Assembly: GCF_017498545.1 (NCBI RefSeq)
Contig: NZ_CP071793.1
Span: forward strand, 7,019,001 to 7,083,000
DNA from: Sulfidibacter corallicola
GTDB taxonomy: Bacteria > Acidobacteriota > Holophagae > Acanthopleuribacterales > Acanthopleuribacteraceae
Length of the DNA stretch: 64,000 nucleotides
Direction: 5' to 3'
The notes beneath the pieces are model-generated. The model was not told the origin of the DNA, did not search any database, and was given only the letters and a program-made list of their open reading frames with translations. The number at the start of each line of letters is the position of its first letter. Positions within the stretch are counted from its first letter, which is position 1. The position numbers and the translations under genes are program-made. Positions 48,101 through 56,393 of the stretch are shown in pieces.

Positions 48101-51100
48101 GCGTTGGCCGTGCCGATTTCGCGGCGCAGCACGGCCACCAGGTCATCGAGCCGGTCCACATCGACGGTGGTGGCCTTCAGGTGGCGTTCCTCCTGGGCCA
48201 GCATGCGTACGAACCCCGCGGTGATCGAGGGGCCGGAGGTGAAATGGGCCTGCGACGCCTCGGCGCGGGTGATGGCGTTGCGGCCGTTGGTCAAATGGAT
48301 CAGGCAGAAGGCACGCGGTCCGATGCGGCGCAGCAGTTCGCGCCAAAATTTGATTTTGCCCCAGGGAATGGCGGGGTTGCCGTCGTTCTGCAGGTCACTC
48401 ACGTCGATGATGCCCTGCAAATCGTTCAGGTTCTCCAGGTTCGGTTGAAGGGTATCGGCGTCGTAGAAATCCAGGTAGGTCGCGTTGGGGTTGCGTTCTT
48501 CGCCGGACACCCGCTTGCGGACCACGGTCCAGGTCACGTCGGGCAGCCCCATCAGGTCCGACATGACCGATTCGGGGATGCCGTTTTGGGTATGGAGCAG
48601 GAAGCGACCTTTCAGGCTCATGCCCGAGAATTCCCGGCCGGTGGGCGCGGGTACCAAAGCCTTGGTGAAGAAACCGAGTTCCTGACTGACCACTTCGGTG
48701 TCGGTCGGCTCGGTGTCGGTACCGGCGGGTGTCTCGACGGGCTGATCGCTGGGCGGCTGGTACCAGAAGCGGCGGCGCGAAAAAGGATAGGTCGGCAGGT
48801 GAATGCGGCGGCGTTCGCCGTGGCGGTAGAAGCTGTGCCAGGGAATGTCGACCCCGTCACACCAGAGATCGGCCAGGCGCTGGAGCTGGCCGGAGCGGAA
48901 CATGGACATGGGGTGGAAATCTTCGCTGAAACGCGAGGCCAGGTCGGGATCGTCCAGGTATTGCGGATTGTCGCCGTCTTCCTCGTGGCGGGGCTCCGGC
49001 GGGTTTTGCAGGAAGAGGCGCAGCTTTTCCTCCAATTCGGCCAGCGAGCCGACCACGGTCGCGAAGCGGGTGGCCATCGCCATGCGCCCGACCTGGAGCG
49101 TGAAGGCCAAATTGGCCAGGTCCAGCGGTGCGCCCTCCCAGGTGCGCACCATCCGACGCAGCACGAAGCGGCGCATGTTCTCCACCATCTCGCGCAGGGT
49201 TTCGGGGGTGTGGGCTGAAAGCGCGATGATCTGGGGGCCCTTGCGCGGTGGGAGCTTGAGCCCTTCCGGGGGGCCTTCGAGGATCACGTGGACATTGGTG
49301 CCGCCCTCGCCGAAGGCACTGACGCCGGCGCGGAGTGGAATCGGTGCGTCGCCCACTTGCGGGCGTTGCCAGGCGACGCGTTCCCGTTGCACGAAGAAGG
49401 GGCTTTCCTTGAATTGGATGTTGGGATTCAGGTAATTGGCGTGGAGGGTCGGTGCCAGGGTGCGGTGTTTCATCTGCAGCAGGGTCTTGGCGAGGCCCGC
49501 GATACCGGCCGCCGATTCCAGGTGGCCGATGTTCGATTTGACCGAACCCAGCGCGCAGAATTGCTGTTCCTCGATGCCGAACGCGCGCGACAGGGCGGTG
49601 ATCTCGATCGGGTCACCGAGCACGGTGCCGGCGCCATGGGCCTCGAGGTAGCTGATGGTGCGGGCCGAGACGCCGGCGCGGTCCAGCGCTTCCCGCACCA
49701 GGGCCGCCTGGACCTCGGCGTTCGGCAGACCGTAGCCCTGGGCGCGGCCGTCGTGGTTGGAGGCCGTGCTCAGGATGACGCCGTAGATGGCGTCGCCGTC
49801 CACCAGGGCGGCGGGCAGGGGTTTCAAGAGGACCGCGCCGACCCCTTCGCCGGGCGCGAAACCGTCGCCGCCGTCGCCCGGTCCGGTTTTGGGTCCGACC
49901 GCGCTGAAAAAGAACGAGTTCTGGCGCATGAAGGTGCCCGGATGGACGAACAGGTTCACGCCTCCGGCGATCGCCGCCTGGCAGCGACCGCGTTGCAGGC
50001 TCTCGCAGGCCAGGTGGACCGCCTGCAGGGAGGAGGAACCCGCCGTGTTCGTGATCATGCTCGGACCGGTGAAGTCGAACAGCCGCGACACCCGGTTGGC
50101 CAACGACCAGGTATCTCCCGGACGCGCTCCCGACCGGTTCTCCAGCAGGGCCTGCCCGGAGAGCAGAAAGTAATCGTGGTACATCACACCGGCAAACACG
50201 CCGACGTCGCCGCCGCCCGGGTTGGCGGCCATCTGCTTCAGGCTCTCCGGCGTGTAGCCGGCATTTTCCAGCGTGGCCCAGACCGTCTCCAGGAAGATAC
50301 GCTCCTGAGGATCCATGTCCGCGGCTTCCGAGGCCGGAATGTTGAACAGCTCGTTGTCGAAGGTGTCGATTTCATCCAGGAACCCGCCGAACAGCAACTT
50401 GCCCGGCGGTAGGCCCGGCGCGCCGGCGGAGCGTTCCGAGGAAAGCGGGGAGAGACAATCGCGACCGGCTTTCAGGTTCTCCCAGAACATTTCCAGATCG
50501 GGTGAGCGGGGATAACGGCCCGCCATGCCGACCACCGCGATGGGAATATCGACCGTGTCCGGGTTGACCGGTGCGGCCCCGTAGATCGCCGAGGCCTGGA
50601 GCAGCTCCTGGGCCGATTCGGCCGAATCGGTGGTTTCGGTTTGGGCCGGCGCGGGAAACGCTTCGGCGACCGGTGATTCCGGCGAAAACGATCGGGCCTG
50701 TGCCTCGGGCATCGGCTCGGCTTCGCGTTCGGATGTTGTCCGTTCGGGCTCGTCCTCGGCCACCGGCGGGAGTGATTTCGTGGGACCGGGCTCCTCAGGA
50801 GCAACCACATCGGGTTGAGGTGTGCCCAAAACCCATTTGGGAATCTTGAGCGTATCCGACCAGGATTCCTCCTCGTCGCGTTCTTCTCTGCCATCCGCTT
50901 CGGACCCGGTCGGCTCTTCCGGCTGGTCGTGCTTGCCGGCGAGCTCTTCCGCCACCGGCGTCGCCCCTTCTTCCGAAGCACCATCCTCCGTTTCATCCGC
51001 CTTGGCATCGCGCGCACCGGGCGCCGGTGTCGCGAACCACTCCGAGCCGTCCTGCCCCTTCGGGGTGGACGAGGTCTTCTCTTCGGACACGACCCGAGTG

Positions 51101-53232
51101 GGAAAATCCCAGGAATCCTTGGAGACCCCGGCGTCGCGATCCGCTCCCGCCGGAGCCTCCTCCGGTTGGGCGGAATCGTTCGCTTTGTGGGCTTCATCCA
51201 AAGGTTGCTCGGCGACCGGGCGCGTGGCCGTGTCCCATGGACGTGGCGTGCTTTCCCGGTCCGGTCCGTCAAAGGCGGTGGTGGGTGTATCCCAATCGCG
51301 GTGTTCCGCGTCGACGGGCTCGGGCGCGTCCAGAGAGCGGGTGCGGGTATCCCAGGGTCGATCGACGGGTTCCGCCCCATCGAGGGACCGAGTTGGTACG
51401 TCCCAATCGGGCGGAGGGGTCTCGGGCTCCTTGGAACGGTCGGTGGAATCTTCGGTTCGCCGCTCCTGCACCGCCCGTTTCAGGGAATCGAAGGCCCGCG
51501 TCGGGGTGTCCCAGGTGCGGGGTCGCTCGTCTGCCGCGCCCGATTCGGCGAACGGTCGGGTGCGCGTGTCCCACCCGCGATCGGCCTGTTCGCCAGGGGC
51601 CTCGGTCTCGACCTCGTTCGTTCGAGAGTCTCCATCCGAAACGCGCTCGGCCCGTGCGGTACTCGGGTCCGCATCTTCGCGTGTCGCGCGACGTCCTTCC
51701 GCTTCCCGTTCCGCAACCGGTGGCGGCGGATTCTCGGGCGGCTTCCAGGCCCGTTCGGACTTGGGACGGACGCGAACGGTCTTGGGCGGGGGATCCGCGG
51801 GGGCCTCCAGGAGCCAATCCGGCATGCGGACGGTGTCTTCCCAGGGATCGACCCTGGTGGAGGATTTCTTTGGCGGTGGCCCCGGGCTGCTTTCGGCCGG
51901 TGCGGCCTCGGCTGGCGGTTCTTTGGCGGCGGGAGCCTCCGGTTCCGCTGGTTTCGACGTGTCCGCAGGGGTGTCGCGCGGTTCTTCGTCTTCGTGATCT
52001 TCGTCGGTCCACTGGTCGAGGAACACCGGGGGTTCGGAGCCCTGCGCCTGCCTGTGGGCTTGGGCCTTGTCGCGATCCGATTTGCGCAAGAGGACATCGG
52101 CTCCCGGTCGATCGTGTTCGTCGCCCTCTTCCTCGTGATGGGGTGTCTCCGCCGGCTCTTCTTTGGCCTCGGATTCCGGTGACCCTTCCTCTTCTGCCGA
52201 CGCGTCCTGGCGATCGGTCACCCAGTTTGGGATTTTCAGGGTCAAGGTCGCCGGGTCTTCCTGTTCTTCCTCATCGCCTGTCGCCGCTTGTTCGTCGGTG
52301 GCACGGTCTCGATCCGCGTCCTTCTTCATTCCGGAATCAAGGTTCTCCAATTCCGTGACGGAACGTTCCGGCTTGAGCTGAAACACGCCGCTGTGGCCCA
52401 GTTCCGCCTCTTTGGCCCAGTTGGTGTTGGACATCGCCGCTTCCCAGGCTCGTTCGTCGGGGCATGCATCTCGATTTTCTTCGGATGTCTCCTGCGCTGC
52501 CGGTTCGGGCGCGGTCGCGACCTGCTTGGGCGGTGCTTCGGCGGCCTTGGCGGGAACGCTCGGGGCCCGGCTGTCGTTTTCGCCTTCGTGTGCCCTGGTG
52601 GGAATGACGCGCCACTCCCGCTCGAGCCGAATCAGGTCCACATTGGGATCGCGATAGAGCATCAAGAGCTGTTTGAGGAGCGGTGCCATGTGTTCTTCTG
52701 CGGCCTCGGGACTGTCCAGGGCCAGGTGGAACCGCAGCATATCCTGGTTCAGGCGCGTGCAGGAGGCCTCGAACAACGGCCAATTACCCGAAAAGAAATG
52801 CTGCGTTTCCATGCGGTGGCGCATGCGTTCCAAGTCCTCCTCGGGGGAGGGGCGGTGGCGCAGGTCGTGAATGGCCAGGGTGTAGGAGGGCGTGGTTTTC
52901 AGGATGTCCAGCGCACCCTGGTACCGACGGGAACGCAGCAGCGGGCGGGCCTTGATCAGCAGGTTGAAGGCGTGCTCCAGGCGGTTCAGGTTGCCAAACG
53001 CGATTTGCAGCTCGCCGTAGATCGTATCGTCCGCGTACCCGTTGCGGGCACCCTCCGAGGTCTTGACATAAAAAGTGGCGCTGACCTCGGGCAAAGGATC
53101 GAAATGCTCTCTCGTGAATTCGGGATCACCCTGGCGCCGGTGGCCTCCTTCTTCGTTGGGCGCGACCTTGCGGCGCTCTTCCACCAGATTCAAGATGTTC
53201 CGAATGACGCCATCGCGATTTGAATCCCTCAT
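42160..53232 (-). CDS. Giant PKS-like protein with substituted catalytic residues (pseudo-polyketide synthase)
   Basis: 3690 residues, uninterrupted. Order: an N-terminal part with a weakly condensation/cyclisation-like stretch (about 130-190); a disordered Glu/Pro/Thr-rich linker (about 200-890) with WDxxTR repeats; KS1 (about 895-1320, GMAGRYPRS, EAHGAGT, KSNIGHLESAAG); a trans-AT-type post-KS linker; KR1 (GGTGALG about 1752); a C-methyltransferase-like region (LEIGARTTT about 2216); KR2 (TGALGALG about 2697); an ACP-like segment (about 2940-3000); KS2 (about 3045-3470, KPNIGHLEAASG); and a post-KS linker ending the protein. No AT or thioesterase is present. Active-site changes: KS1 Cys to Gly (TNTAGSSSL), KS2 Cys to Ser (VDTGSSSSL) and His to Gln (EAQGFGA), both KR Tyr to Phe, ACP Ser to Arg (TLDRRTEQ), and MT glycine motif lost. 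The family is clear; enzymatic activity is doubtful. The stop is 102 nt before the SRPBCC gene. Confidence 0.88.
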   Translation of the reverse strand: MRDSNRDGVIRNILNLVEERRKVAPNEEGGHRRQGDPEFTREHFDPLPEVSATFYVKTSEGARNGYADDTIYGELQIAFGNLNRLEHAFNLLIKARPLLRSRRYQGALDILKTTPSYTLAIHDLRHRPSPEEDLERMRHRMETQHFFSGNWPLFEASCTRLNQDMLRFHLALDSPEAAEEHMAPLLKQLLMLYRDPNVDLIRLEREWRVIPTRAHEGENDSRAPSVPAKAAEAPPKQVATAPEPAAQETSEENRDACPDERAWEAAMSNTNWAKEAELGHSGVFQLKPERSVTELENLDSGMKKDADRDRATDEQAATGDEEEQEDPATLTLKIPNWVTDRQDASAEEEGSPESEAKEEPAETPHHEEEGDEHDRPGADVLLRKSDRDKAQAHRQAQGSEPPVFLDQWTDEDHEDEEPRDTPADTSKPAEPEAPAAKEPPAEAAPAESSPGPPPKKSSTRVDPWEDTVRMPDWLLEAPADPPPKTVRVRPKSERAWKPPENPPPPVAEREAEGRRATREDADPSTARAERVSDGDSRTNEVETEAPGEQADRGWDTRTRPFAESGAADERPRTWDTPTRAFDSLKRAVQERRTEDSTDRSKEPETPPPDWDVPTRSLDGAEPVDRPWDTRTRSLDAPEPVDAEHRDWDTPTTAFDGPDRESTPRPWDTATRPVAEQPLDEAHKANDSAQPEEAPAGADRDAGVSKDSWDFPTRVVSEEKTSSTPKGQDGSEWFATPAPGARDAKADETEDGASEEGATPVAEELAGKHDQPEEPTGSEADGREERDEEESWSDTLKIPKWVLGTPQPDVVAPEEPGPTKSLPPVAEDEPERTTSEREAEPMPEAQARSFSPESPVAEAFPAPAQTETTDSAESAQELLQASAIYGAAPVNPDTVDIPIAVVGMAGRYPRSPDLEMFWENLKAGRDCLSPLSSERSAGAPGLPPGKLLFGGFLDEIDTFDNELFNIPASEAADMDPQERIFLETVWATLENAGYTPESLKQMAANPGGGDVGVFAGVMYHDYFLLSGQALLENRSGARPGDTWSLANRVSRLFDFTGPSMITNTAGSSSLQAVHLACESLQRGRCQAAIAGGVNLFVHPGTFMRQNSFFFSAVGPKTGPGDGGDGFAPGEGVGAVLLKPLPAALVDGDAIYGVILSTASNHDGRAQGYGLPNAEVQAALVREALDRAGVSARTISYLEAHGAGTVLGDPIEITALSRAFGIEEQQFCALGSVKSNIGHLESAAGIAGLAKTLLQMKHRTLAPTLHANYLNPNIQFKESPFFVQRERVAWQRPQVGDAPIPLRAGVSAFGEGGTNVHVILEGPPEGLKLPPRKGPQIIALSAHTPETLREMVENMRRFVLRRMVRTWEGAPLDLANLAFTLQVGRMAMATRFATVVGSLAELEEKLRLFLQNPPEPRHEEDGDNPQYLDDPDLASRFSEDFHPMSMFRSGQLQRLADLWCDGVDIPWHSFYRHGERRRIHLPTYPFSRRRFWYQPPSDQPVETPAGTDTEPTDTEVVSQELGFFTKALVPAPTGREFSGMSLKGRFLLHTQNGIPESVMSDLMGLPDVTWTVVRKRVSGEERNPNATYLDFYDADTLQPNLENLNDLQGIIDVSDLQNDGNPAIPWGKIKFWRELLRRIGPRAFCLIHLTNGRNAITRAEASQAHFTSGPSITAGFVRMLAQEERHLKATTVDVDRLDDLVAVLRREIGTANADSEICYAGQLRLKPRFLARQEPTAEAIKLDPDKAYVISGGTGALGFALADHLVARGARRLVLMGIHPLPPRDFWQNLAERGEEPSRTKIRKLMDFEARGIKIKTYTGPLHEFDRLRLFFHQVRKDLGELDGVFHNAGPRERMAPFREKEIAELREAVEPRVTGLLALRQILDEEPFRRQVPRFFISFGSASLAAPDLASGWSGLFAADLFLDDFAAWQQQIRNGHDQGGIRFQHVGWGCWDLNPAAVQQVAVKRALGPMPTGKAVAALDQILGEGCTSLLALAPTRQFREAVESESGRWVSMQTRHMTTKIAKLVACLDDGGKATASAESLLEITGQVERFAVRLLFEALVAMGAPMRRGQRITADDLAHTLGIPRQRLSLLQDWLEVLQDAGLLNPKGKAFEVPDQAETMLLLLPTVESLLREHPDQAPHLEALRNAAEGLPSMLKTEPVRTHATLSWFGGRDTVLPADARDHGDLADLLHDQLEGVLKRLIASMDAADEKLRVLEIGARTTTRAVQLLDGLREHSDRLTYHWTRASSREVRQAADLLSDQYSFVRFAVLDLAVDPAKQGLEPGSFDLILARHELHGFRDLAATLQRIKHLLKRDGMLLFQEETRLRPSHRVLQSLAGRDSQAHQDNLRLPHASLLNVSRWRALLEACGFHHIASSTLAGNGSESGKAQGETAAAAQPGPTEYAVFSGFSDGAYWCDPSGFASQAHVRDGGKTETTLEVSEDEIDTVSDEPRVFFFSPFWQSQPLAHKTIKHLGPLLVMDHQDEQTTALRKEYPESVFLVRTGPSFRRLSDFVYRINPGREEDYHRLIHELGERGIVPGAVLHFWHFRMEDGERQIFHHPVQGEPYLQTQMESGLYSVFNFCRAWIRVLGNRRLRFLYIQGGSQARPQHEMLLGFMRSISHEYPNLSFKLVQRRGILSHNLSWIPNLLHELGDAGAEPIQVRFSDGRRQALLLQEVEPPGADVAREYPRKGGTYLVTGALGALGYPIAAFLAAKYRARLVLTGRKPMNELIEERIASLQIAGAEVLYHPADLSKAAEVEALVASAREQFGPIQGIVHAASCMESKPFADLMVKDVQKVLAPKLHGALHLDLFTREDPLDFFLLISSAAAWFGAAQLAAFAGANTFLDAFAAFRNGLGGERPGRTVSLCWPLWGELTPEAVSAEVPDPSLPEAVGQAIFEDCLALRRSRVLALYGNPSLVRGFARFESENGDDMALPDSIKPGDLATFLRHLIGEEDRENAKSKSGLATLDRRTEQSMRNNLAEDLNTTLRDLLREHRTVKEVTDFIESNEKGFLKRLLQSHQKPEPAPAEPSEATEAPVEAAPVTGIAIIGLSANYPDAPNLDRFWSNLSKGDSAIATIPADRWDHHKLEREQRVTCHWGGFLDRVHHFDHELFGIERAEAERMDVGERLLLQASWALLEDAGYTRNTLDGFKREIGVFVAGTHDPHPDETGFGHSLWLIADRISSYFDLHGPSMPVDTGSSSSLTALHLAKESLRRGECRAAIVAGINLYLHPERYRGLSALGLLSQDGKTHSFCMGGKGFVPGEGVGALLLKPAAEALEDGDHIYAIIKGTSVSHRGRGGTYITPSLEAQAEVVGKVLEQAKVEPTTISSIEAQGFGAHLGDAVEVAGLARAFGHRRGESQYCALSSLKPNIGHLEAASGIAALTKMALQLHRERLLPNRSEGVPNPELDLRHTPFYIQTEPQHWPQLAVGGAAQPRRGLVTAAGAGGANACAVLEEYPGGKISVPEDTSRQGNAQLILLSARTPEQLRLRADRLVTFLEDRDRQSLPRLQDIAHTLQVGREHFEHRLALLIDTTQHLVTQLTAFLKDRENQVQVGQRGGERVFGLSMQDRAYLKGLADGGHLGQLAALWLQGAEVDWRILQSPGRLVSLPTYPFHGEEIVQVSDEVHAETKLTPSLGHGPTRRDLTKVDTLYRMLETLAEGRTGPHAVDSLNLFQEKTEEPGTTT
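51088..51580 (-). repeat. Degenerate WD(T/V/F)xTR peptide repeats in the PKS-like linker
   Basis: Seven units within about 165 residues: WDTRTRPF, WDTPTRAF, WDVPTRSL, WDTRTRSL, WDTPTTAF, WDTATRPV and WDFPTRVV, separated by Pro/Glu/Asp-rich spacers of about 12-30 residues. Related motifs flank the tract (LTLKIPNWV, DTVRMPDWL, DTLKIPKWV). They look like short linear binding or phosphorylation motifs in disordered sequence. Confidence 0.75.
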
Positions 53233-53818
53233 GTATCCCCACTATCTCGACCACGTACATGGCTGTGCCAGCACGTCTTGCCGCAAATCCACCAGGCACG
53301 ATTCCAGCGCTCACCCGTCCCTGTAATCACTCGAGGATGACCGCATCTCCGTGCGATGGATGTCCAGGACGAAAGCCGGCAGGCGCAAACGCGCCTCACG
53401 GGTATCTACACGCGAACCACCTAACACGGCATTCTAGCCGATTGCAGGTACCCTGTCAGGCGGAGGCGAAACATTCTCGGTCTCGAAAGAGGGGATTCGT
53501 CGACCGATCGCCGGGGTTGGCCGACCGAAACGCGAAACCGGTTCGACAAGGCCGTGCAAGTCCGCGAAATACGCCGGATTTTGCAGGGTGACGATGATAC
53601 TTATCCATCTTCATTTATGTTGAAGGTGATATTTTTCACGGTGAAAGAAGTGATTAAATTAACTTTTTGGTGTACATTGGAACAAATATCACATGTTTTT
53701 ATAGATGCTCGAAAACCCGCCACCGGTTGATCCAGCCCGAATCATCTTTTTACCCCTCGGGATTGACCAGCCTGTCGACCGCACCTCAAAGGAGAACAGT
53801 GCGTTTCAGGAGGACGAC
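53233..53818. promoter_or_regulatory. Divergent intergenic region upstream of the PKS-like gene
   Basis: 586 bp. The half near the PKS-like gene is GC-rich and featureless. The stretch 53590-53705 is strongly AT-rich and holds a perfect 13-bp palindrome TTTCAC-G-GTGAAA (53634-53646), a possible operator for the small protein gene. An ATG at 53705 is an alternative start for that gene. Confidence 0.45.
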
Positions 53819-54235
53819 GTGACAACCATCGAGGATCTTTTGAAGAGTGTCGAATCCCAAATCGCGAACCGCGATGCCCAGGCGGCCGCGCAGGGAGCTC
53901 GCGATCAGGCCTTTTCGCAATACGATTTGGACCGGGCCGAGGAAGAGGCGCACCTGGTCATGGATGAACACCTGGCGCTGGCGATCGTGGCCGATTTGCG
54001 CCAGTGTATCGGTGCCGACGAGGGATGGTCGCTGGTTCTGGCCGGCTCGCGCGCCCTGCGCGTGGCGTTGGAAGAAGACGATGGCCTGCTGCGCAAGCTC
54101 CAACAGGAGCACCGCGAAATTTTGGACGAACTGGCCGGTGACCTGATTCGGTTGGGTTTCAAACAGCCCGAGTTCGAAATCGCGATTCGATCCGAGTTGG
54201 AAACCCTGTGCACCTTGTTCAAGAAGCCGCGCTGA
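53819..54235 (+). CDS. Hypothetical acidic helical protein
   Basis: 138 residues, all-alpha, acidic (TTIEDLLKSVESQIANRDAQ, then EEEAHLVMDEHLALAIVADL, then SRALRVALEEDDGLLRKLQQ). No signal peptide or known motif. GTG 53819 is chosen because AGGAGG (53808-53813) lies 5 nt upstream. The longer frame from ATG 53705 adds 38 low-quality residues and would make that ribosome site internal. Confidence 0.65.
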   Translation: MTTIEDLLKSVESQIANRDAQAAAQGARDQAFSQYDLDRAEEEAHLVMDEHLALAIVADLRQCIGADEGWSLVLAGSRALRVALEEDDGLLRKLQQEHREILDELAGDLIRLGFKQPEFEIAIRSELETLCTLFKKPR

Positions 54236-54839
54236 TCTCGCAGGCGTTTGCCGAATCGGTTTCACGGCCCGGATACCCATGCGCGTGAAGTGAAGGTGGG
54301 ATGCAGGTGTTCGGCGTGCATCCCGAATGTCGGTTCGGCTTCGATGGCCTCCCATTCGGAGGGATGGTGCCTTGGGTCAACCCTCTGCGATCCCTGTCGC
54401 TCCTCTCGAGAGACCCTGTTTTTTTCGCGCGGGCTACCGAGCGTCGCTTTTTTTCCGGTCTACCCGGGGTCTTCGGAACCCACGGCCCCTGTTGTCGATG
54501 CCCTGGCACAACGCAAAAACACATCACTGAGAAGGTCTATCTCGGGCTGACGCCCTGTCCGGCGGGTCTCACCGCATCTTGACGATTCTCTGTTATTCTT
54601 AGGGTCGTGGGGTGGGGGGTTTCGCGCCACGAGGGCTCGTAGGCGGGCGATGGGACGGTTCGCACGCGAACCGATGCCGCCCGCTTCGGGGAGCGCGGCT
54701 TCTCGGACGGCCCGTTTCGGGTGCCGGCCATGCGATACGGCGACCCTGCATCGGTGTCGGTTTTGCTTGGAAATGCAATACCCGACCTTATGTTTGCCGT
54801 GCAAAGCCGACCGTTTTCCGAATGTTTAGGAGTGCCTTC
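54236..54839. other. Intergenic region without a supported gene
   Basis: 604 bp. Several short open frames on both strands have no plausible ribosome site or protein character. No clear terminator or promoter was found, apart from GGAG 54828-54831, which serves the next gene. Confidence 0.4.
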
Positions 54840-56393
54840 ATGATCAACAATCCAAAACCATCGATGGGATCGACCGCGCATCTCGTCGAGCTTTTCCACC
54901 GCACCGCCCTTCGCGCCGTTCGCCGGTTCGGCCTGTGGTCGCTGTTTTTTCTCTGCCTGCCCGCGACGTTCGCCCAGGTTTCACGAATTCCCCACGTCAC
55001 CAGCGCCACCGGTGGCTTCGGCACCGAACTCATCCTCACCAACCTCGGCGACCAAGCCCAAAATTACCGCCTGACCGCCTACGCCACCGACGGCGCGTTG
55101 ATCGACCACGTCGAGGGATTGATCGGCGGGGGGGTCACGGTGTTCGAGACCGCGTCGACCTTCTTCGGCTCCGATCAGGTCAGCCACATCGAGTTCACGC
55201 CTTCCGACACGTTGGAAGTGGGTGCCTCCTACAGCCGCATCGAAGGTTCCTTCGGGCGCGCCCACGTGCAGGCCACCGGAGAAGCCTCCACCGGTTGGCG
55301 TTTCTTTCCCGGCAACCTCGACGTGACCTGGGACGGGTTGGCCGTCATCAACACCGGAGACAGTGCCGCCGATGTGGTGCTCACCCAGTTCAACGCCAAC
55401 GGCGCGGCGCTTCGCAGCGAGACCATCATCCCGAGCCTGGCGCCCAACGCCAAGGGGCTTTTCGTGGTTCCCAATACCTACCCCAACCTCGACGAAGCGT
55501 TTTTCGAGGTGTCCAGCGCCCAACGCCTGGCGTTTGTCGCCCTGCGCGGCAATCACGAGTCCACCTTCCTCTGGGAGAACAGCGCCCTGCCGGTGACGCC
55601 CTCCGACACGACCGTCAGCGCCTGCAACCCCGAGAGCTCCCTGCGCAAAGGCGTGTTCCTGCTCGGGCACAGCCTGGTGGGCTTCGAAATGCCCTGGATG
55701 CTCGACGGCATGGCCCTGGCCGACGGCCAACAGCACACCCAGGAATACGCCTTCATCAACGGTGCCCCGCTCAAGTGGACCTGGACCCACGCCGCCGACG
55801 CCCAGGGCGCCAATTTCGAAGTGGAACTGCCCAGCGGCAACTACGATACCCTGGTCCTCACCGAAGGCCTGCCCATCACCAACCACATCACCGATTCCGT
55901 TCAGTACGCCCCGCTCTTCTACGGCAAGATCCTGGAAGGCAACGCGGATGCGCAACTGTACGTCTACCAGACCTGGCCGGAAATCATCGTCGACGACTGG
56001 TACGGCGAGCTGAACCAGTGGCGCATGTACTGGGAGCAGATCGCCGATGCCGTCGAGACCGCCCATCCCGGCAAGACCGTCTACATCGTGCCCGCCGGAC
56101 CGGCCCTCGCCGAACTGCGGCGCCGCATCGAAGCCGGTCAGGTGCCCGGCATCAGCGAAATTCGCGGCACCATCTTTTTCGACGACATTCACATGACCCG
56201 CCTGGGTAATTACTTCATCGCCATGGTTCACTATGCGACCCTCTACAAACGCTGCCCCTCTCAGATGAAGCGCGAGTTCGACGGGCCCTACGGTGAGCCG
56301 GACTGGTTGACCGTCCCCGAGGACCTGCGTGCGGTCTTCGAGGACATCGCCTGGCAGATCGTCAGCGGCGATGCCCGATCGGGCGTGCGCTGA
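54840..56393 (+). CDS. Secreted SGNH/GDSL-like hydrolase with N-terminal beta domain
   Basis: 517 residues. A signal peptide with a basic n-region and a hydrophobic core (FGLWSLFFLCLPATFAQ) comes first. A beta-rich domain (about 45-255, TSATGGFGTELILTNLGDQA, then repeats of VFVVPNTYP type) follows, then a C-terminal domain with FLLGHSLVGFEMPWMLDGMA (block I, G-x-S), an internal LVLTEGLPI and the ending FDDIHMTRLGNYFIA, which carries the block V D-x-x-H pair. This matches SGNH esterases of the DUF4886-like type. The start ATG 54840 has AGGAG upstream; ATG 54822 is an alternative. Confidence 0.75.
   Translation: MINNPKPSMGSTAHLVELFHRTALRAVRRFGLWSLFFLCLPATFAQVSRIPHVTSATGGFGTELILTNLGDQAQNYRLTAYATDGALIDHVEGLIGGGVTVFETASTFFGSDQVSHIEFTPSDTLEVGASYSRIEGSFGRAHVQATGEASTGWRFFPGNLDVTWDGLAVINTGDSAADVVLTQFNANGAALRSETIIPSLAPNAKGLFVVPNTYPNLDEAFFEVSSAQRLAFVALRGNHESTFLWENSALPVTPSDTTVSACNPESSLRKGVFLLGHSLVGFEMPWMLDGMALADGQQHTQEYAFINGAPLKWTWTHAADAQGANFEVELPSGNYDTLVLTEGLPITNHITDSVQYAPLFYGKILEGNADAQLYVYQTWPEIIVDDWYGELNQWRMYWEQIADAVETAHPGKTVYIVPAGPALAELRRRIEAGQVPGISEIRGTIFFDDIHMTRLGNYFIAMVHYATLYKRCPSQMKREFDGPYGEPDWLTVPEDLRAVFEDIAWQIVSGDARSGVR

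Noticed and set aside
46738-49218. 826-residue plus-strand frame antisense to the PKS-like gene
   Set aside because: Shadow of KS1/KR1/MT coding sequence; low-complexity His/Gln/Gly-rich product without domains.
42160-53232. Ordinary trans-AT polyketide biosynthetic cluster
   Set aside because: No AT, TE, working ACP or accessory enzymes, and the catalytic residues are missing; product prediction would be unjustified.
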